The notes: generated by a model from the sequence alone, not told the origin. Shown: positions 31,626-43,166, counted from the first letter of the stretch. The stretch: DNA of 64,000 nucleotides from Graphilbum fragrans (GCA_001513895.1 LLKO01000001.1:554225-618224); one strand, 5' to 3'. Numbers and translations are program-made.

Positions 31626-33277
31626 CTACCACCCCCACGTCCGCGACGCCGCCGTAAACACCGGCGGCTTCCACTGGATGCGCTCCGGGTCGATGGTGCT
31701 GCGCTTCTTCTTCTTGATGACCTCGCGCTGGGCCAGCAGCCGCGACGGAATCACCACCTTGTGCTCGCCCTTGTGGTACACCTGCATCTTGAGCGCCTGC
31801 AGCGTGTGCTCGACGTCCTGCGTCGTCATCGCCAGCCCCGTCGCCACCGCCTCGATGCTGCACTTGTCGCCGTGCTCGCTGAAGCTCGCCAGCAGGTCGA
31901 TGATGTTCTCCGTCCAGTACTGCCGGTAGCTCAGCAGCCCCAGGTCCGACAGCGGCTTCTCCGGCGACCCCAGCTTGCCCTCGATCTTGGACAGCTCGTA
32001 CGAGAACTGGATCAGCAGCCGCCCGTAGCCCTTGCGCTGGAACTGCGGCAGCGTCAAAATACACGCCACGTTGTACCCGTCGGCGCTCTCCTTTTCCTTG
32101 GAGAAATAGCCCACCAGGTGGCTGCCCTTTTCGTCGCGGTGCGTCATCACGTAAAACAAGAACGGGTCCACGTCGTAGTAGAGCGTCTTGTGGTCCAGGA
32201 ACATCTTGCTCAGCAGACACAGGTTGCGGCACCATGTCCGCTGCCGCCGCCCGTCAATCTCGAAAAAAGACACATTCTCGTCGCGGTATATCTCGTTGCC
32301 CGGCGGATGCTGCAGCGTGCACTTGTGCCGGTGCCGCGTAAACGACTTGAGGCTGGCGTAGTACCCCAGACAGAACTCGCAGATGTAGATCACGTCCTCC
32401 AGCCCAAACGGCTCCGGATACGGCGAAAAGTACCACGGATACAAGTCGTACTTGCCAAACTGCACCTTGGCAATGTTGCGGATACGCGCCAGCTCCGTCG
32501 GATTCTGCGTCATCGACCCGCCCGTCCGCAGCTTCTCGATCTCCTCCTCCCGGCTGAACGACGGCTGCCGGCCCTTCTCTGCTGCCGACGCCCCCGCCGC
32601 CGACCCAGAAGCGCCAGTCGCCGCGCCGCTGCCCGCTGTTCCTGCCGCGCTGCCGCTGCCGCTGCCGCTGGCTCCTCCCTCCTCCTCGTCTCCGTCCGCT
32701 ACCGCCTCGTCGTTGCCGCCCGTCACGGCGGACGCCGCCGGCGTCGACGCTACCGTCTCTGCGTCTGGCGTTTCGGCCGCCGGCGTCCCTTTATTTTGCG
32801 ATTCGACAAATTCTGCGAGGTTAGTTCGTGGTCGTCGACAGAGAGTAGGCCGCGACAGAGGGCCTTACCTGTCCATGGATGCGGCGTCTCGCTGCCGGTG
32901 GTCTCCATGGTGCTGGCATCGCGCTTCAACGGCCGCTTCGACGCCTTCTTGGTCGTGCCGGCCTTTTTTGACTGTGCCACCGGCGCCTTCTTGGTCTTGC
33001 TCTCTTTCGGCTTGTCCTTGTCGGGATTCGGCCACTCGACGTCCTGGCTGAAGTCGATGCGCGCCACCGGCACCCACTCGTCCAGCCGCTTGTTGAAGTT
33101 GTCAAAATTGCAGTAGTACTGCCGCCCGCTCTTGACGTCTCGCACGCTCAGAATCTCCGCCCGCCGCGCCACCTTTTCCTTGAACACCATGGCGATGCAG
33201 CCCACTTTGAGCGTTTCCGGCGTCGCTTTGCCTTTTTCGCGGGGCTCGCCCGAGCCGACCGCCGCGTCTGGCTTCAT
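31626..33277 (-). CDS. ESA1: MYST histone acetyltransferase Esa1 (KAT5/Tip60), NuA4 catalytic subunit
   Basis: It acetylates histone H4 and H2A within NuA4 in the nucleus and is essential in yeast. Exons are 33277-32869 and 32812-31626 with a 56-nt intron (GTAAGG donor, CTAAC, GCAG), giving 531 residues. A chromo-barrel domain (KVGCIAMVFKEKVARRAEIL, FNKRLDEWVP) is followed by a Lys-rich linker and a Gly/Ser/Ala-rich linker. The MYST domain has C2HC zinc finger CEFCLGYYASLKSFTRHRHKC (about residue 280), catalytic cysteine in NVACILTLP (about 383), acetyl-CoA loop QRKGYGRLL (about 394) and catalytic glutamate in GSPEKPLSDLG (about 420). The 5' end is divergent from REX4. Confidence 0.96.
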
Positions 33278-33768
33278 GCTGGGCGGTGTGTCCTTAAAGC
33301 TATAAAAGTATAAAAAAATCGGTTAAGTTGATGAAATCGCAAGCCGGTGGTTGAAAGTCGATGGCAGCATTCGTCCTGACCGCGAGGATCGTGAATTGTT
33401 GTAAGTGATTAAAGTTCGATGAAGATTTCAGTGGACCTTTACGAGTAGTACAGCGCCGACTTAGTGGCGGTGGCGGTCTTTGGCGCGTGCTGCGGCGCGT
33501 GCTATAGCGGCTGGAAGTCACGTGCGCACGCTGTAGCTGCTGAATTACCTAGGATATATACGCTATAACTATGAAGTAGTGGGGATTCTCCGTTCATACC
33601 AGTTGATAGCAGAATTTTAAGTTCTCTAGCAATTTCTATCTAATCCACAACGACATCCGTCACCATACAACATAACCTCGAACTCAGTCATGAAGCGTGT
33701 GAATATGTAGTCGTTTTTGTTTAGTTTTTCCCTCTTTTTATTTCCCTAATATTCCACCTCTGCCCGCC
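33278..33768. promoter_or_regulatory. Divergent promoter between ESA1 and REX4
   Basis: 491 bases between divergent start codons. It contains CACGTG at 33519-33524 and pyrimidine-rich sequence just before the REX4 ATG. No ORF of interest. Confidence 0.5.
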
Positions 33769-34911
33769 ATGACGGCTCCGCTCTCATCCAACTGGAAGAA
33801 GCTGCAAGCGCAGATCAAAGCCGAGCCATCTAGACCAGCCAAGAAAAGCCAAAACCCAGCAGAGCCTCTCCCCAAAACAGGAAAACGAGGCCGCGGTTCT
33901 GCAGACGGCACACCAGTAGCTACCAAGAGGTTGCGTGTAGATGCTCAGAAGCCTTCACATTCTGCACCAGGACACAGCAAGAAGAAGGAGAAGCAGCCAA
34001 TGGGCGTCTCACAGTCCTCCCAAATCGCTGCCTCCTCGGTCGAGGAGGGCAACGGCTCGCAAAAAAACGCGGCCGCATCGCTAGCTTTGTGGAATGGCGA
34101 CCGTGGCGCATCGGCCGAGGAGATGGCCCAAGCCTACGGGCTGGGTCTGCCGCAGAACCGGGAATCGCGCCCAGTCGAGGGAGCTGGGCGGAGAACCCGA
34201 CAGGAAGCCTCGAACGGAGCTGGCGACGGCACCACGACAACTACCGAATCACTGGCGGTGGCCGCTGGGAAAGACCGTGAGAATTATGGCCTGACACCCG
34301 GTCTCGCGGTTGGCAAGTACATTGCGCTGGACTGCGAAATGGTCGGTGTTGGCGACGATGGCCACGAGGACGCGCTGGCGCGCGTCAGTATCGTCGACTT
34401 TTTCGGGCGGCAGGTCTACGACTCGTACGTCCGACCGGCCGAGCGCGTGGTCGACTGGCGCACGCACGTCAGCGGGATCACACCGCGGCTGTTGAAGCAG
34501 GCCCGGTCGTTTGCAGAAGTGCAGGCCGACGTGATCCAGCTGCTGGGAGATGTCTCGCCTGCTTCTTCGAGCGACCCCCGCATCCTGGTTGGCCACGATG
34601 TCCGCCACGATCTGCGGGTGCTCGGCCTGCTTGGACCGGATGCTCCGTACCAGCACCCGCTGCCGCTGATCCGCGACACGGCACGCTTTTCGGGGTTTAA
34701 GCAGTACGGCCACGGTCCCAAACCAGCGCTGCGGGTGCTGGCGCGGGCCATTTTGGGTGTCGAGATCCAGCACGGCGCACACTCGAGCCTCGAGGACGCT
34801 CGCGTCACCATGCAGCTGTTCCGGCAATACAAGTCGGCCATGGACGTCGAGACCGCCGCACGCACCGCGCCGACGCCGGGGAGCAAGAAGCCACGCCGAA
34901 AGAAGCGGTAG
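33769..34911 (+). CDS. REX4: RNA exonuclease 4 (Rex4, DEDDh family)
   Basis: A 3'-5' exonuclease implicated in pre-rRNA processing. Single exon, 380 residues, with ATG in a good context (CCGCCATGACG). The N-terminal half is basic and disordered (KKLQAQIKAEPSRPAKK, KRGRGS), suitable for nucleolar targeting. The exonuclease domain runs from about residue 182 to 357: Exo I ALDCEMVGVG (DE pair near residue 188), Exo II around LVGHDVRHDLRVLGL, and Exo III HSSLEDARVTM with the histidine/aspartate pair near residue 337. The C-terminus is basic (KKPRRKKR). The domain matches Rex4/ISG20L2-type proteins rather than Rex1 or Rex3, on length and the GVG insertion after DCEM. Confidence 0.92.
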   Translation: MTAPLSSNWKKLQAQIKAEPSRPAKKSQNPAEPLPKTGKRGRGSADGTPVATKRLRVDAQKPSHSAPGHSKKKEKQPMGVSQSSQIAASSVEEGNGSQKNAAASLALWNGDRGASAEEMAQAYGLGLPQNRESRPVEGAGRRTRQEASNGAGDGTTTTTESLAVAAGKDRENYGLTPGLAVGKYIALDCEMVGVGDDGHEDALARVSIVDFFGRQVYDSYVRPAERVVDWRTHVSGITPRLLKQARSFAEVQADVIQLLGDVSPASSSDPRILVGHDVRHDLRVLGLLGPDAPYQHPLPLIRDTARFSGFKQYGHGPKPALRVLARAILGVEIQHGAHSSLEDARVTMQLFRQYKSAMDVETAARTAPTPGSKKPRRKKR

Positions 34912-35133
34912 CCACCGAGCGAAAGACGACAGCCTGGATTCTGTCACCACGGGAAGAAGCATCGGCGAAGCATTGTTCTGCGATATTTAGCGTCGATATG
35001 TCCCGAACGACTCGGATTATGATACCACTGCGTTATTTGTGTTTGCGTTTGCACTCTTGTCCTTTCTATGTTCTCCTACACGACTCTGATTCTCTCTTTT
35101 CCTCGACGAACCCCCAAGTCGATTGCTTCACCC

Positions 35134-36820
35134 CTACAGAGGCACGCCTTCCATCAGCTCAAGCGCTCCTTCGCGGCCAACAGTAATAATCACATCGCCC
35201 AGCGTCTTGGTCACAAAGCCGGCCTCGCAGTACGCAAAATAGTACTCCCACTTGCGCCGGAACACCTCGACAGCAGCGTCGGTCATGCCGCTGTGTTCTT
35301 TGCGCAGCGCCGGACGGATCTGCGAGTCAAAGTGTGCCATGAAATTCTCGCGCCACAGCCGCAGCGTGCGCGCATAGTGGCCGCCAATGTTCTCGACGCG
35401 CTCGATGATCAGTGTGCCGGCGGACTCGCGGCTGATGTGGCTGAGCAGCTGCGTGGTCGACGGCAGGTAGCCACCAGGAAAGATATAATGGTTGATGAAG
35501 CTATTCGAGGGGATCCGTTAGCGCCCGTTCTCTCTTCCGACTAGAGCCACAACAAACAGAAGAACCGGGAAAAAACACAGCCGCACTCACTCCTCGCTCT
35601 TGGAATAGGCTTCGTGCCGGCCCTCGGGCATCGTGATGCACTGGAAGACGGCAATGCCGCCGTTGCGCTTGAGCAGCCGGTGCACGCAGGCAAAGTACGT
35701 GCCCAGATACGCCTCGCCGACCGCCTCGAGCATCTCGATGGAGATGATCTTGTCAAACGCCTCAGCCTCGCTGGCCGGCGTCGGCAGCGACCGGTAGTCC
35801 TGCAGACGCACCTCGATGCGCGCGCTCAGGCCGGCCGCCGCAATGCGCGCCTCCGCCAGCGCTTTTTGCTCCCGCGACAGCGTCAGCGTCGTCACCCGGC
35901 AGCCGGTGCGCTGGACGGCGCGCATCGCCAGCGAGCCCCAGCCGCAGCCGATCTCCAGCAGGTGGTCGCTCGCCTGGAGGTGGGCGCCGTCGATGAAGCG
36001 GTCGAGTTTGCGCATCTGTGCTGTTTCGAGGGGCTCGTCGTCGGCGCTGTTGCTGTTGCTGTCTCCTGTGGCCCAGATCGGACACGAATACGTCATGTCC
36101 GGCGACAGAAACGCGGCAAACATGTCGTTGCTAATGTCATAGTGCGCGGAGATGTTGAGCAGCGCGTTCGACAGCGTGTTGGTCGTCCGCGCGAGGCTGC
36201 TGATGGCGTGCGCAACTGTGGCGAACCGCGTTGTGCCGTTGCCCAAGGCATCGCGGTTGAGGATGAAGAGCTGGCTGTCAGTGTCTCGGCCCTGTCTTCG
36301 GCTTGGACTCGGGACGCGGCCTTGTTTTCGGCTTCACCCCACCCACCTGGAAAAACGATGTCAGGTCGCTGCACTCGATCTCGCCCAGCATGTACGCCTC
36401 GGCAAAGCCCATGTCGGCAAACAGAAACGCCCGCATCCAAAAGGCGTCGCTCTTGACCACCAGCTCGACCCGTGGTATTGTCCTGGCTGTGCGCTTTTTG
36501 TGTATGCCATGGACGCCATTGACGCCATTGGCGCTTTTGATGCCGTTGGTGCCAGTGTTCACGCCAGTGGCGCCGTTTCCGTGGATGCCGTTCACTCCGT
36601 TTTTTGCCTGTGGCATCTGCTTCTCCCCCAGGACCGTCAGTGTTCCAGCCGGCTCGTCCACCAGCGTCAGCGTGCCCTTTTGGATCTGCGACAGCACCGA
36701 CAACACCGTTGGCTTGGCCACCGCCAGGCCTGGACCCCAGGTCACGCTCCCGAGAAGGCTGCGGACTAGCTCGGTGCCCTGGGCCAACGGCTTGGCCACG
36801 GCGTCTGGAAGAGACGGCAT
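35134..36820 (-). CDS. Cyclopropane-fatty-acyl-phospholipid synthase-like SAM methyltransferase
   Basis: Three exons close to 506 residues: 36820-36347, 36270-35591 and 35500-35134. The splices rebuild SFFQLFILNRDALGNGTTRF and SKSEDFINHYIFPGGYLPS. The SAM-binding motif is LLEIGCGWGSLAMRA (about residue 259), followed by TLTLSREQKALAEARI and the IISIEMLEAVGEAYLGTYF segment typical of the CFA/mycolic-acid synthase superfamily. Members transfer a methyl carbon to double bonds of phospholipid acyl chains. In the region where bacterial CFA synthase has its HTIG histidine, this protein reads QCITMPEGRHEAY, as in a distinct eukaryotic/bacterial subgroup with a less certain product. The N-terminal domain carries an Asn/Gly-rich tract (about residues 73-105). 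Possible old bacterial transfer is inference. Confidence 0.88.
36515..36605 (+). repeat. Degenerate 9-bp repeats coding an Asn-Gly tract
   Basis: Repeated CCATTGACG/CCATTGGCG/CCGTTGGTG-like units read on the minus strand as NGVNG, GNGATG, NGIKS and NGVHG within the methyltransferase N-terminal domain. Confidence 0.65.
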
Positions 36821-38855
36821 TGTGGAGTGGAGGTGTGATTCAAGGATGTGATCTTGCTGACGCAATAATGCTAAGGATCTATAAAAACGCAGGCGTGTTC
36901 GGTAGAGGTCTATTAGAACGAACAAGAGCCGATACTCTGCGGGAACACGCGGCGGGAAACTTGTATACTAGAAAAACGCAAGAAAAAAGAACACAAAAAT
37001 GGAAAGAGAATGCAATTACAAGCATAACAGTACGAGGATATGGCGTCTTGGGCGACGTGCGACGCATGGCATATGGATATCTCTACGACACATGGCAGCA
37101 TCCAGACAACCGTGGAGCTGGCACAGACCCTGTTTCTCTGTCCCCCGTTTTGTCCTAGCTGTACCTTGTTCAACAGGTTGTTGTATTTGGCATGTTGTAC
37201 GGAGTCACGTACGGAGTATAAACTAGTCGTAGTGATAGCTCTGGGATCGGCCAGGGGACGGCAGTCAAGCATCAATGCGCACGCCGAAAGAGAGACGCTG
37301 GAGCAGAACGGCTAAACTAAAAACAATTTGTCAAGAAAAGAGAGAGCGCCGGGCTGTTGGAGAGAAGCCAAGACGCGGGTTACATACGGATCGGAGTCAT
37401 CCGGGTGGGGAGTATGTACACTTGTTGTCTGTTGTGTGTTGTCTTGTTCGTAAAAAGTACGTTTGTTGTTGAGGCTCTGAAGGGATGTACTCGTGTTGGG
37501 AGCATGCCCGCACACGACACGATTGTCCTCGCCCGGATGCCAAGTGTTGACCGCTTCGCTTCTCCGGCGCAGAGGCCGCCTCAACAAACGCTAGACGTGT
37601 CCCAGCTTCCAATCGACAATCTGTTGCCGTCAAAGTGGCCGCTACTGGACAAATGTAACACACACAGACCACCAATATCCCCACTGCTGCTATATACGAG
37701 CATGAGCGTGGTTGTGCATGGAAGGAGGAGAGACGGCCGACATGGAAAGCTTGTTCGAGAGGAAGACCGGAAGAAAAGCTTGTCGGGCGACGGACGTGAG
37801 GGTAGGCCACAATTGAAGACGGCAATTTGACCATGGCCGAGCCAGGATGTAGATGCTGTGTTGGAACTCTCCGATATCTTGTACACGATAAGAGTCAATG
37901 GCACCAACGTCCTGAAACCAACGAGGGACACATTGTTGCATCGAGCCAACACATCGCTCCACGATGCCGATGCGTCCGACAGTGCGTTGCTATCGAAGGC
38001 AGTGGAGAGTGGCATGCAATGGCAGTGGTGATAGTCTCCACCTTCTTCAGTATGGCATCCTACAAAAACAAGCTCTTGTGTATGTGCCGTACTGTTCCCG
38101 GGCATCATCGAAACGAGAAGCCTCCCCAGAAGCTCAATACGCAAGTGCTATCCCTGTGCCTTTGAAATGGAGCAACGACGTAGTTCCCATCTCCACAGCT
38201 TCTACGCGCCTTGCACGGGTGGCTTCGTTCCGGTTTCTTGCCAACCCCGTTTCTGGCGGAGAATAAAAACCGGCACCCCGCTGCGTTAGGGGAGAGGCGC
38301 TGTAATACAGGGCACTCAACTACACCACTCGCACGGAGTACTCCGTACGAGTGCACTAAGAGAAATAAGGCCTATAAGCCAGAATGGCCTCGGGGCTGCT
38401 CTGGATCATGGCTCCTGTACTCCATACTCCGTACTGCCCATTCATGCCTCGCCCGTCTGTCATCTCGTAATCGTCATACTCATCGTCAGCAGCCTTTTTG
38501 ACAAGCAAGCTAGCGGGCAAGTTAACAAGCAAGTCAACAGGCAAGTCCTCGTCCTGGCATCTTTACGCGGCGAGTATCTTGGTCGGGAAGCAGCTGTAGA
38601 CACACCGCAGAGTGCCATTCTGTGTGACGGCATTCCGCAATTCAGTAGCTACATGACACTGCTTGTTGTCTGACGGTGGCCAGAAGAAGCTGGGGTTGTG
38701 TCCTACTCATACTCTTATACAGACTCAGCCGTAGGCCACCCCACAGGAGAGCTTATGCAACAATGCAGTACACCATGCGCCTAGCGGGGCGATCTGTCGC
38801 GTCGCGTCTATGCTCTCTAACGACGAGTAGTCGATTATGAAAGAGTCCTGTGAAC
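36821..38855. other. Gene-poor divergent region between the methyltransferase and RNase H2C genes
   Basis: 2.0 kb with no supported gene. The longest ORF (187 residues, minus strand, 37581-38144) has no domain and a composition unlike the neighbours. Several TACGGAGTA/TACTCCGTA words and a perfect 14-bp palindrome (38333-38346) are here. Confidence 0.5.
38333..38346. repeat. Perfect palindrome ACGGAGTACTCCGT
   Basis: A 14-bp perfect palindrome formed by two back-to-back ACGGAGT/ACTCCGT half-sites, the same word found dispersed in other intergenic parts of the window. Confidence 0.75.
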
Positions 38856-39600
38856 ATGGAAGACAACGTCAAGACACACAACGGCACCACCATGTCACCA
38901 CCAATGCTCCGAGTCACTGGCGCTGCCAGTGCCGATAGTGCCTCCTCGCCGTCCACAGCACAAACCCCCAAGACGCAGCCCCAACTGTTGCCATGCCGCA
39001 TCGACCATGACGGCCCCGTGGGCGACACCTCGTCGTTTTGGACGCCGAAGGTAGAGAGTGGTGAGTCGGGCTCGTTTTTCACCCGTTTCCTTTGGCTGCG
39101 GCAGCTGCGCTGACTCCATAGACGGCTCACAGATAGTCTACTTCCGCGGCCGCAAGCTCCGCGGACAGACGGTGCCGGTGCCGGCGGGCTACCGCGGGAT
39201 TGTGGGCGTGCGGCAGGAATCAGCGCGAGAGCAGGCGCGTCAGGCGCAGCAGCCGGAGGAGGTGATCGACGTAGACGCCGACGTCGAGGAGCAGGAGGCA
39301 CAGCGACAAGCGGCCGAGACGGGGAGACTGGCAGCGATGGCCGAGTTTGACGCGTTTGTGGTCTGGGGCCACCAGAGCACGGCGGACGCCTCGACGGACC
39401 CGTACGTGCGGGGGATGGACGAGTGGCTGACACTAGCGGAACAGGTGAGTGCTGTTGAGGCGACATGGGGTGTTTGCTTGTTTGCTTGTTTGATTGTTTG
39501 CATTTGTCTGTATTCGTTCCTGTTGCTTGTATTTCCGTCTATGCGTCTATTCCTGCTAACTACGAAGATACACTCTTACCCGGCAGTGCCGGACACCTAG
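38856..39600 (+). CDS. RNH203: Ribonuclease H2 subunit C
   Basis: A structural subunit of RNase H2, which removes ribonucleotides from DNA and cleaves RNA-DNA hybrids. Three exons: 38856-39060, 39122-39444 and 39568-39600 (introns 61 and 123 nt). They close to 186 residues. Family blocks are LPCRIDHDGPVGDTSSFWTP, YFRGRKLRGQTVPVPAGYRGIVG (the RNASEH2C hallmark, immediately after splice 1) and the C-terminal VVWGHQSTADASTDPYVRG followed by EWLTLAEQIHSYP across splice 2. The last exon codes ten residues. It is easy to miss because no single reading frame exceeds about 100 residues of true coding. It lies 498 bp upstream of MCM6 on the same strand. Confidence 0.9.
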
Positions 39601-40098
39601 GGCATTCTGGGTTACGATGGTTTGAAATGGGCTGGATATGTATACTACGATGTCATGGAATAAAATGCAGAATGCACCCGTCGTGGTGATGCGCGAACTC
39701 CGTAGAAGTGCTCCATACATATTCTCCACGGCTTTAACGCAACCACTTTAACATGTCGTGTCAGGCCAATCAGATTGAATAAGTCGCCCCACCCACGCGC
39801 GAAGACGCGTCCAGAGTGGGAGGGGCGACACGCGTTTACTGGGCAGAGAAAGTATCCAGCCTCTACGTACGAGTGTAGTCTTTTTGCATTCGTCTCCAGC
39901 CTCATTGACGTCGTCGTTGGCATCTTGACAATTCCACGTCGTTTGTGCACGAGTCTGGCATACCGACTTTCTTGTCTTCTCCTCCGTCTGTTGTCTTTCT
40001 CCCCTTTTAGTTCTCTTTCCTCTACCGTCTATTTCTCTCTCATTTTCTACTTTCTCTCTTGGTTCTTCTTTGCTTCACCCCCTTCTATCTCCCCCATC
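39601..40098 (+). promoter_or_regulatory. Spacer with MCM6 promoter and leader
   Basis: 498 bases between the RNase H2C stop and the MCM6 ATG. The last 130 bases are strongly pyrimidine-rich (runs of TCTT/TTCTC), typical of sequence just upstream of fungal start codons. The frame is open from 39775, but the first good ATG is 40099. Confidence 0.5.
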
Positions 40099-43000
40099 AT
40101 GGCTGCTGCCGTGGCTACTCCGTCGAGTGATGCCGGCTTCATGATGTCGGACGCGCCGTCGCGTGCTCCGTCGTCGTCGGCACGTCCCCGCGGACCACCG
40201 TCAGAGAGTGCCGGTGCACCGAGCGACGATGAGGGCGAAGGCTTCGCGGACGACCAGGTGCCGCAGCGGGTGCGGCGGGCCAACGACGAGCCGATCCCGC
40301 GCGTGGAGGACAAGATTGGCATTGCGGTGCAGCACTACTTTGAGACGTTTATTGAGGAGTGAGTGCATGTGCTTGTTTGGCATATTCCGGCGTCCGCTGG
40401 CCTGAGACTAACCTCACCTTCAGCTTCGCGGAGGACTTTTCAGCATCGAGCGAGATGCCGTCGAGCGCGGCGGTGACGGACAAGTACTACGTGGCGCAGA
40501 TCCACGCGATGCGGACGTACCAGCTGTCGACGTTTTACGTGGACTTTAAGCACCTGACGCTGTGGAACAACGGCGTGCTCTCGGAGGCGATTGTCCGGAT
40601 GTATTTCCGGCTGCTGCCGTATCTGACGGCGGGCCTGCACAACATGATCGCTAAGTACGAGAGCCAGTACTTCCGCGAGCACCGGCAGCCGACGGCGAAT
40701 GCGAGCGCCAGCGCGAGCCACCGGACGACCTCCGGGGCCAGCGTCACGGGGCACAGCGGCGAGCAGGGTAGCAAGACCAGCAACCAGCAGACGGACAAGC
40801 TGTTCACGGTGGCCGTGTACAACATGCCGCTGGTGTCGCGGATCCGGGCGCTGCGGGCGACCAACATTGGCCAGCTGCTGAGCATTTCGGGCACGGTGAC
40901 GCGGACGTCGGAAGTGCGGCCGGAGCTGTCGCTGGCGACGTTTACGTGCACGGCGTGCAAGAGCGTGGTGCACAACGTCGAGCAGGCGTTCCGCTACACC
41001 GAGCCGACACAGTGCCCGAACATGGAGTGCCAGAACCGGCTGTCGTGGCAGCTGGACATCCGGCAGAGTACGTTTGTGGACTGGCAGAAGGTGCGCATCC
41101 AGGAAAACAGCAGCGAAATCCCCACGGGCAGCATGCCGCGCACCATGGACGTGATTCTGCGCGGCGAGATGGTGGAGCGCGCCAAGGCCGGCGAGAAGTG
41201 CATCTTCAACGGCATGCTGATGGTGGTGCCCGATGTCAGCCAGCTGGGCCTGCCGGGCGTGCGTCCGACGGCCATCCGCGACAACCGGAACCGGGCAGCG
41301 GGAGCCGAGGCAGCGGGCGGAGCCGGCGTGTCGGGCCTCAAAGCGCTGGGCGTGCGCGATTTGACATACCGCATGGCCTTTCTGGCCTGCATGGTGATGC
41401 CCGACACCACCAACCTGGGCAGCAGCTCGAGCATTCCCAACGGCCCCGACACGACCGGCACGGACATTGTGCTGGCCCTGACGCAGTCCTCGGCCAAGGA
41501 CGGCCCGGGAGGCGGCACCGGCGGAAACGGCGGCATTCTGTCGCCGCAGGAAGCGCAGGAGGCGGTGCTGAGCGCGTACACCAAGACAGAGATTGACGAC
41601 CTGCGCAAGATGGTGCACAGCGACTACATCTACTCGCGGCTGGTCAAGTCGCTGGCGCCGATGGTGTACGGGCACGAAATCGTCAAGAAGGGCCTGCTGC
41701 TGCAGCTTGTGTCGGGCGTGCACAAGGCGACGGCGGAGGGCATGCAGCTGCGCGGCGATATCAACATCTGCATTGTGGGCGACCCGTCGACGAGCAAGTC
41801 GCAGTTCCTCAAGTACATCTGCAGCTTTGCGCCGCGGGCGGTGTACACGTCGGGCAAGGCGTCGTCGGCCGCTGGTTTGACGGCGGCCGTGGTCAAGGAC
41901 GAGGAGACGGGCGAGTTCACCATCGAAGCCGGAGCGCTGATGCTGGCCGACAACGGCATCTGCTGCATCGACGAGTTCGACAAGATGGACGTGGGCGACC
42001 AGGTGGCGATCCACGAGGCCATGGAGCAGCAGACGATTTCGATCGCCAAGGCGGGCATCCAGGCCACGCTGAATGCGCGCACGAGCATCCTGGCCGCGGC
42101 CAACCCCGTCGGCGGCCGCTACAACCGCAAGACGACGCTGCGCGCCAACATCAACATGAGCGCGCCCATCATGTCGCGCTTCGATCTCTTCTTTGTCGTG
42201 CTCGACGAGTGCAACGAGAGCGTTGACCGGCGCCTGGCCGAGCACATTGTCGGCATCCACCAGCTGCGCGACGAGGCGGTGACGCCCGAGTTCACCACCG
42301 AGCAGCTGCAGCGCTACATCCAGTTTGCCCGCACTTTCCAGCCCGAGTTCACCGACGAGGCGCGCCAGCTGCTGGTCGAGCGCTACCGCGATCTGCGCGC
42401 CGACGATGCCCAGGGCGGCGTCGGCAAGAACTCGTACCGCATCACCGTGCGCCAGCTCGAGTCCATGATCCGCCTCAGCGAGGCCATTGCCAAGGCCAAC
42501 TGCGTCGACGAGATCACCCCGGACATGGTCACCGAGGCCTACAATCTGCTGCGCCAGAGCATCATCTCGGTGGAGCACGACGACGTGGAGATGGAGGGCG
42601 AGGAGGAGGGCGAGGAGGACCACGAGGAAGACGCCGCGGCAGAGGTAGAAAATGTAGAAGAGGCAGAAGAGGCAGAAGAGGCAGAAGAGGCAGAGCCCGA
42701 GGCAGAGGCCGAAGACGACGACGACGACACCCAGCAGCCACACGCCGACGCCCCCCGCAAAACCACAATCACCTACGACAAGTACATGGCCATTCTCAAT
42801 GCCGTCGTCCAGCGCGTCCGCGACGACGAGGTCACCGGCCCCGGCGAGGGCGTGGCCGGCGATGCGCTCACCGAATGGTGCCTCGAGCAGCAGGAGGCCG
42901 AGCTCGCCACCGAGGACGACTACCACCGCGAGAAGGCGCTCGTCCACATGGTGCTCAAGAAGATGGTCAAGGTATGTGCACCCGGACAGGACAGGATTGC

Positions 43001-43166
43001 GGTGAAACAGCGATGCAGCGAGAGACTAACAGCCTAGGAAAACATCCTCATGGCCATCCGCGGCCAGGGCATGGCCGACGACGCCGAGGCCGGTCCGTCT
43101 GCGTCCGCGCAGCCCGGCCAGATCATCTACGTGCTGCACCCGAATTGCGCGTTTGAGGAATACTAG
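40099..43166 (+). CDS. MCM6: DNA replication licensing factor Mcm6
   Basis: A subunit of the MCM2-7 replicative helicase. Exons are 40099-40358, 40424-42971 and 43038-43166 (introns 65 and 66 nt), giving 978 residues. The Mcm6-specific oligonucleotide-binding segment ISGTVTRTSEVRPELSLATF is followed by zinc ligands CTAC (about residue 263) and CPNMEC. The AAA+ core has Walker A GDPSTSKSQ (about 539), Walker B CCIDEFDKMD (about 600) and arginine finger APIMSRFDLF (about 665). The C-terminal winged-helix portion is preceded by an acidic insertion (EEEGEEDHEEDAAAE and EEAEEAE repeats, about residues 805-855). The end VLHPNCAFEEY comes from exon 3. I chose Mcm6 over Mcm4/5/7 from the TRTSEVRPEL and DECNE motifs. 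Confidence 0.96.
42657..42692 (+). repeat. GAAGAGGCA tandem repeat coding acidic tract in MCM6
   Basis: Four perfect 9-bp units coding a Glu/Ala repeat in the acidic linker before the MCM6 C-terminal domain. Confidence 0.85.

Noticed and set aside
31158..33116. 652-residue plus-strand ORF across the aminotransferase end and opposite ESA1
   Set aside because: Runs through two real genes and is highly Arg/Leu/His-biased; no domain.
40440..42947. 835-residue ORF on the minus strand opposite MCM6
   Set aside because: A shadow of MCM6. No recognisable motif and biased Leu/His/Arg composition.
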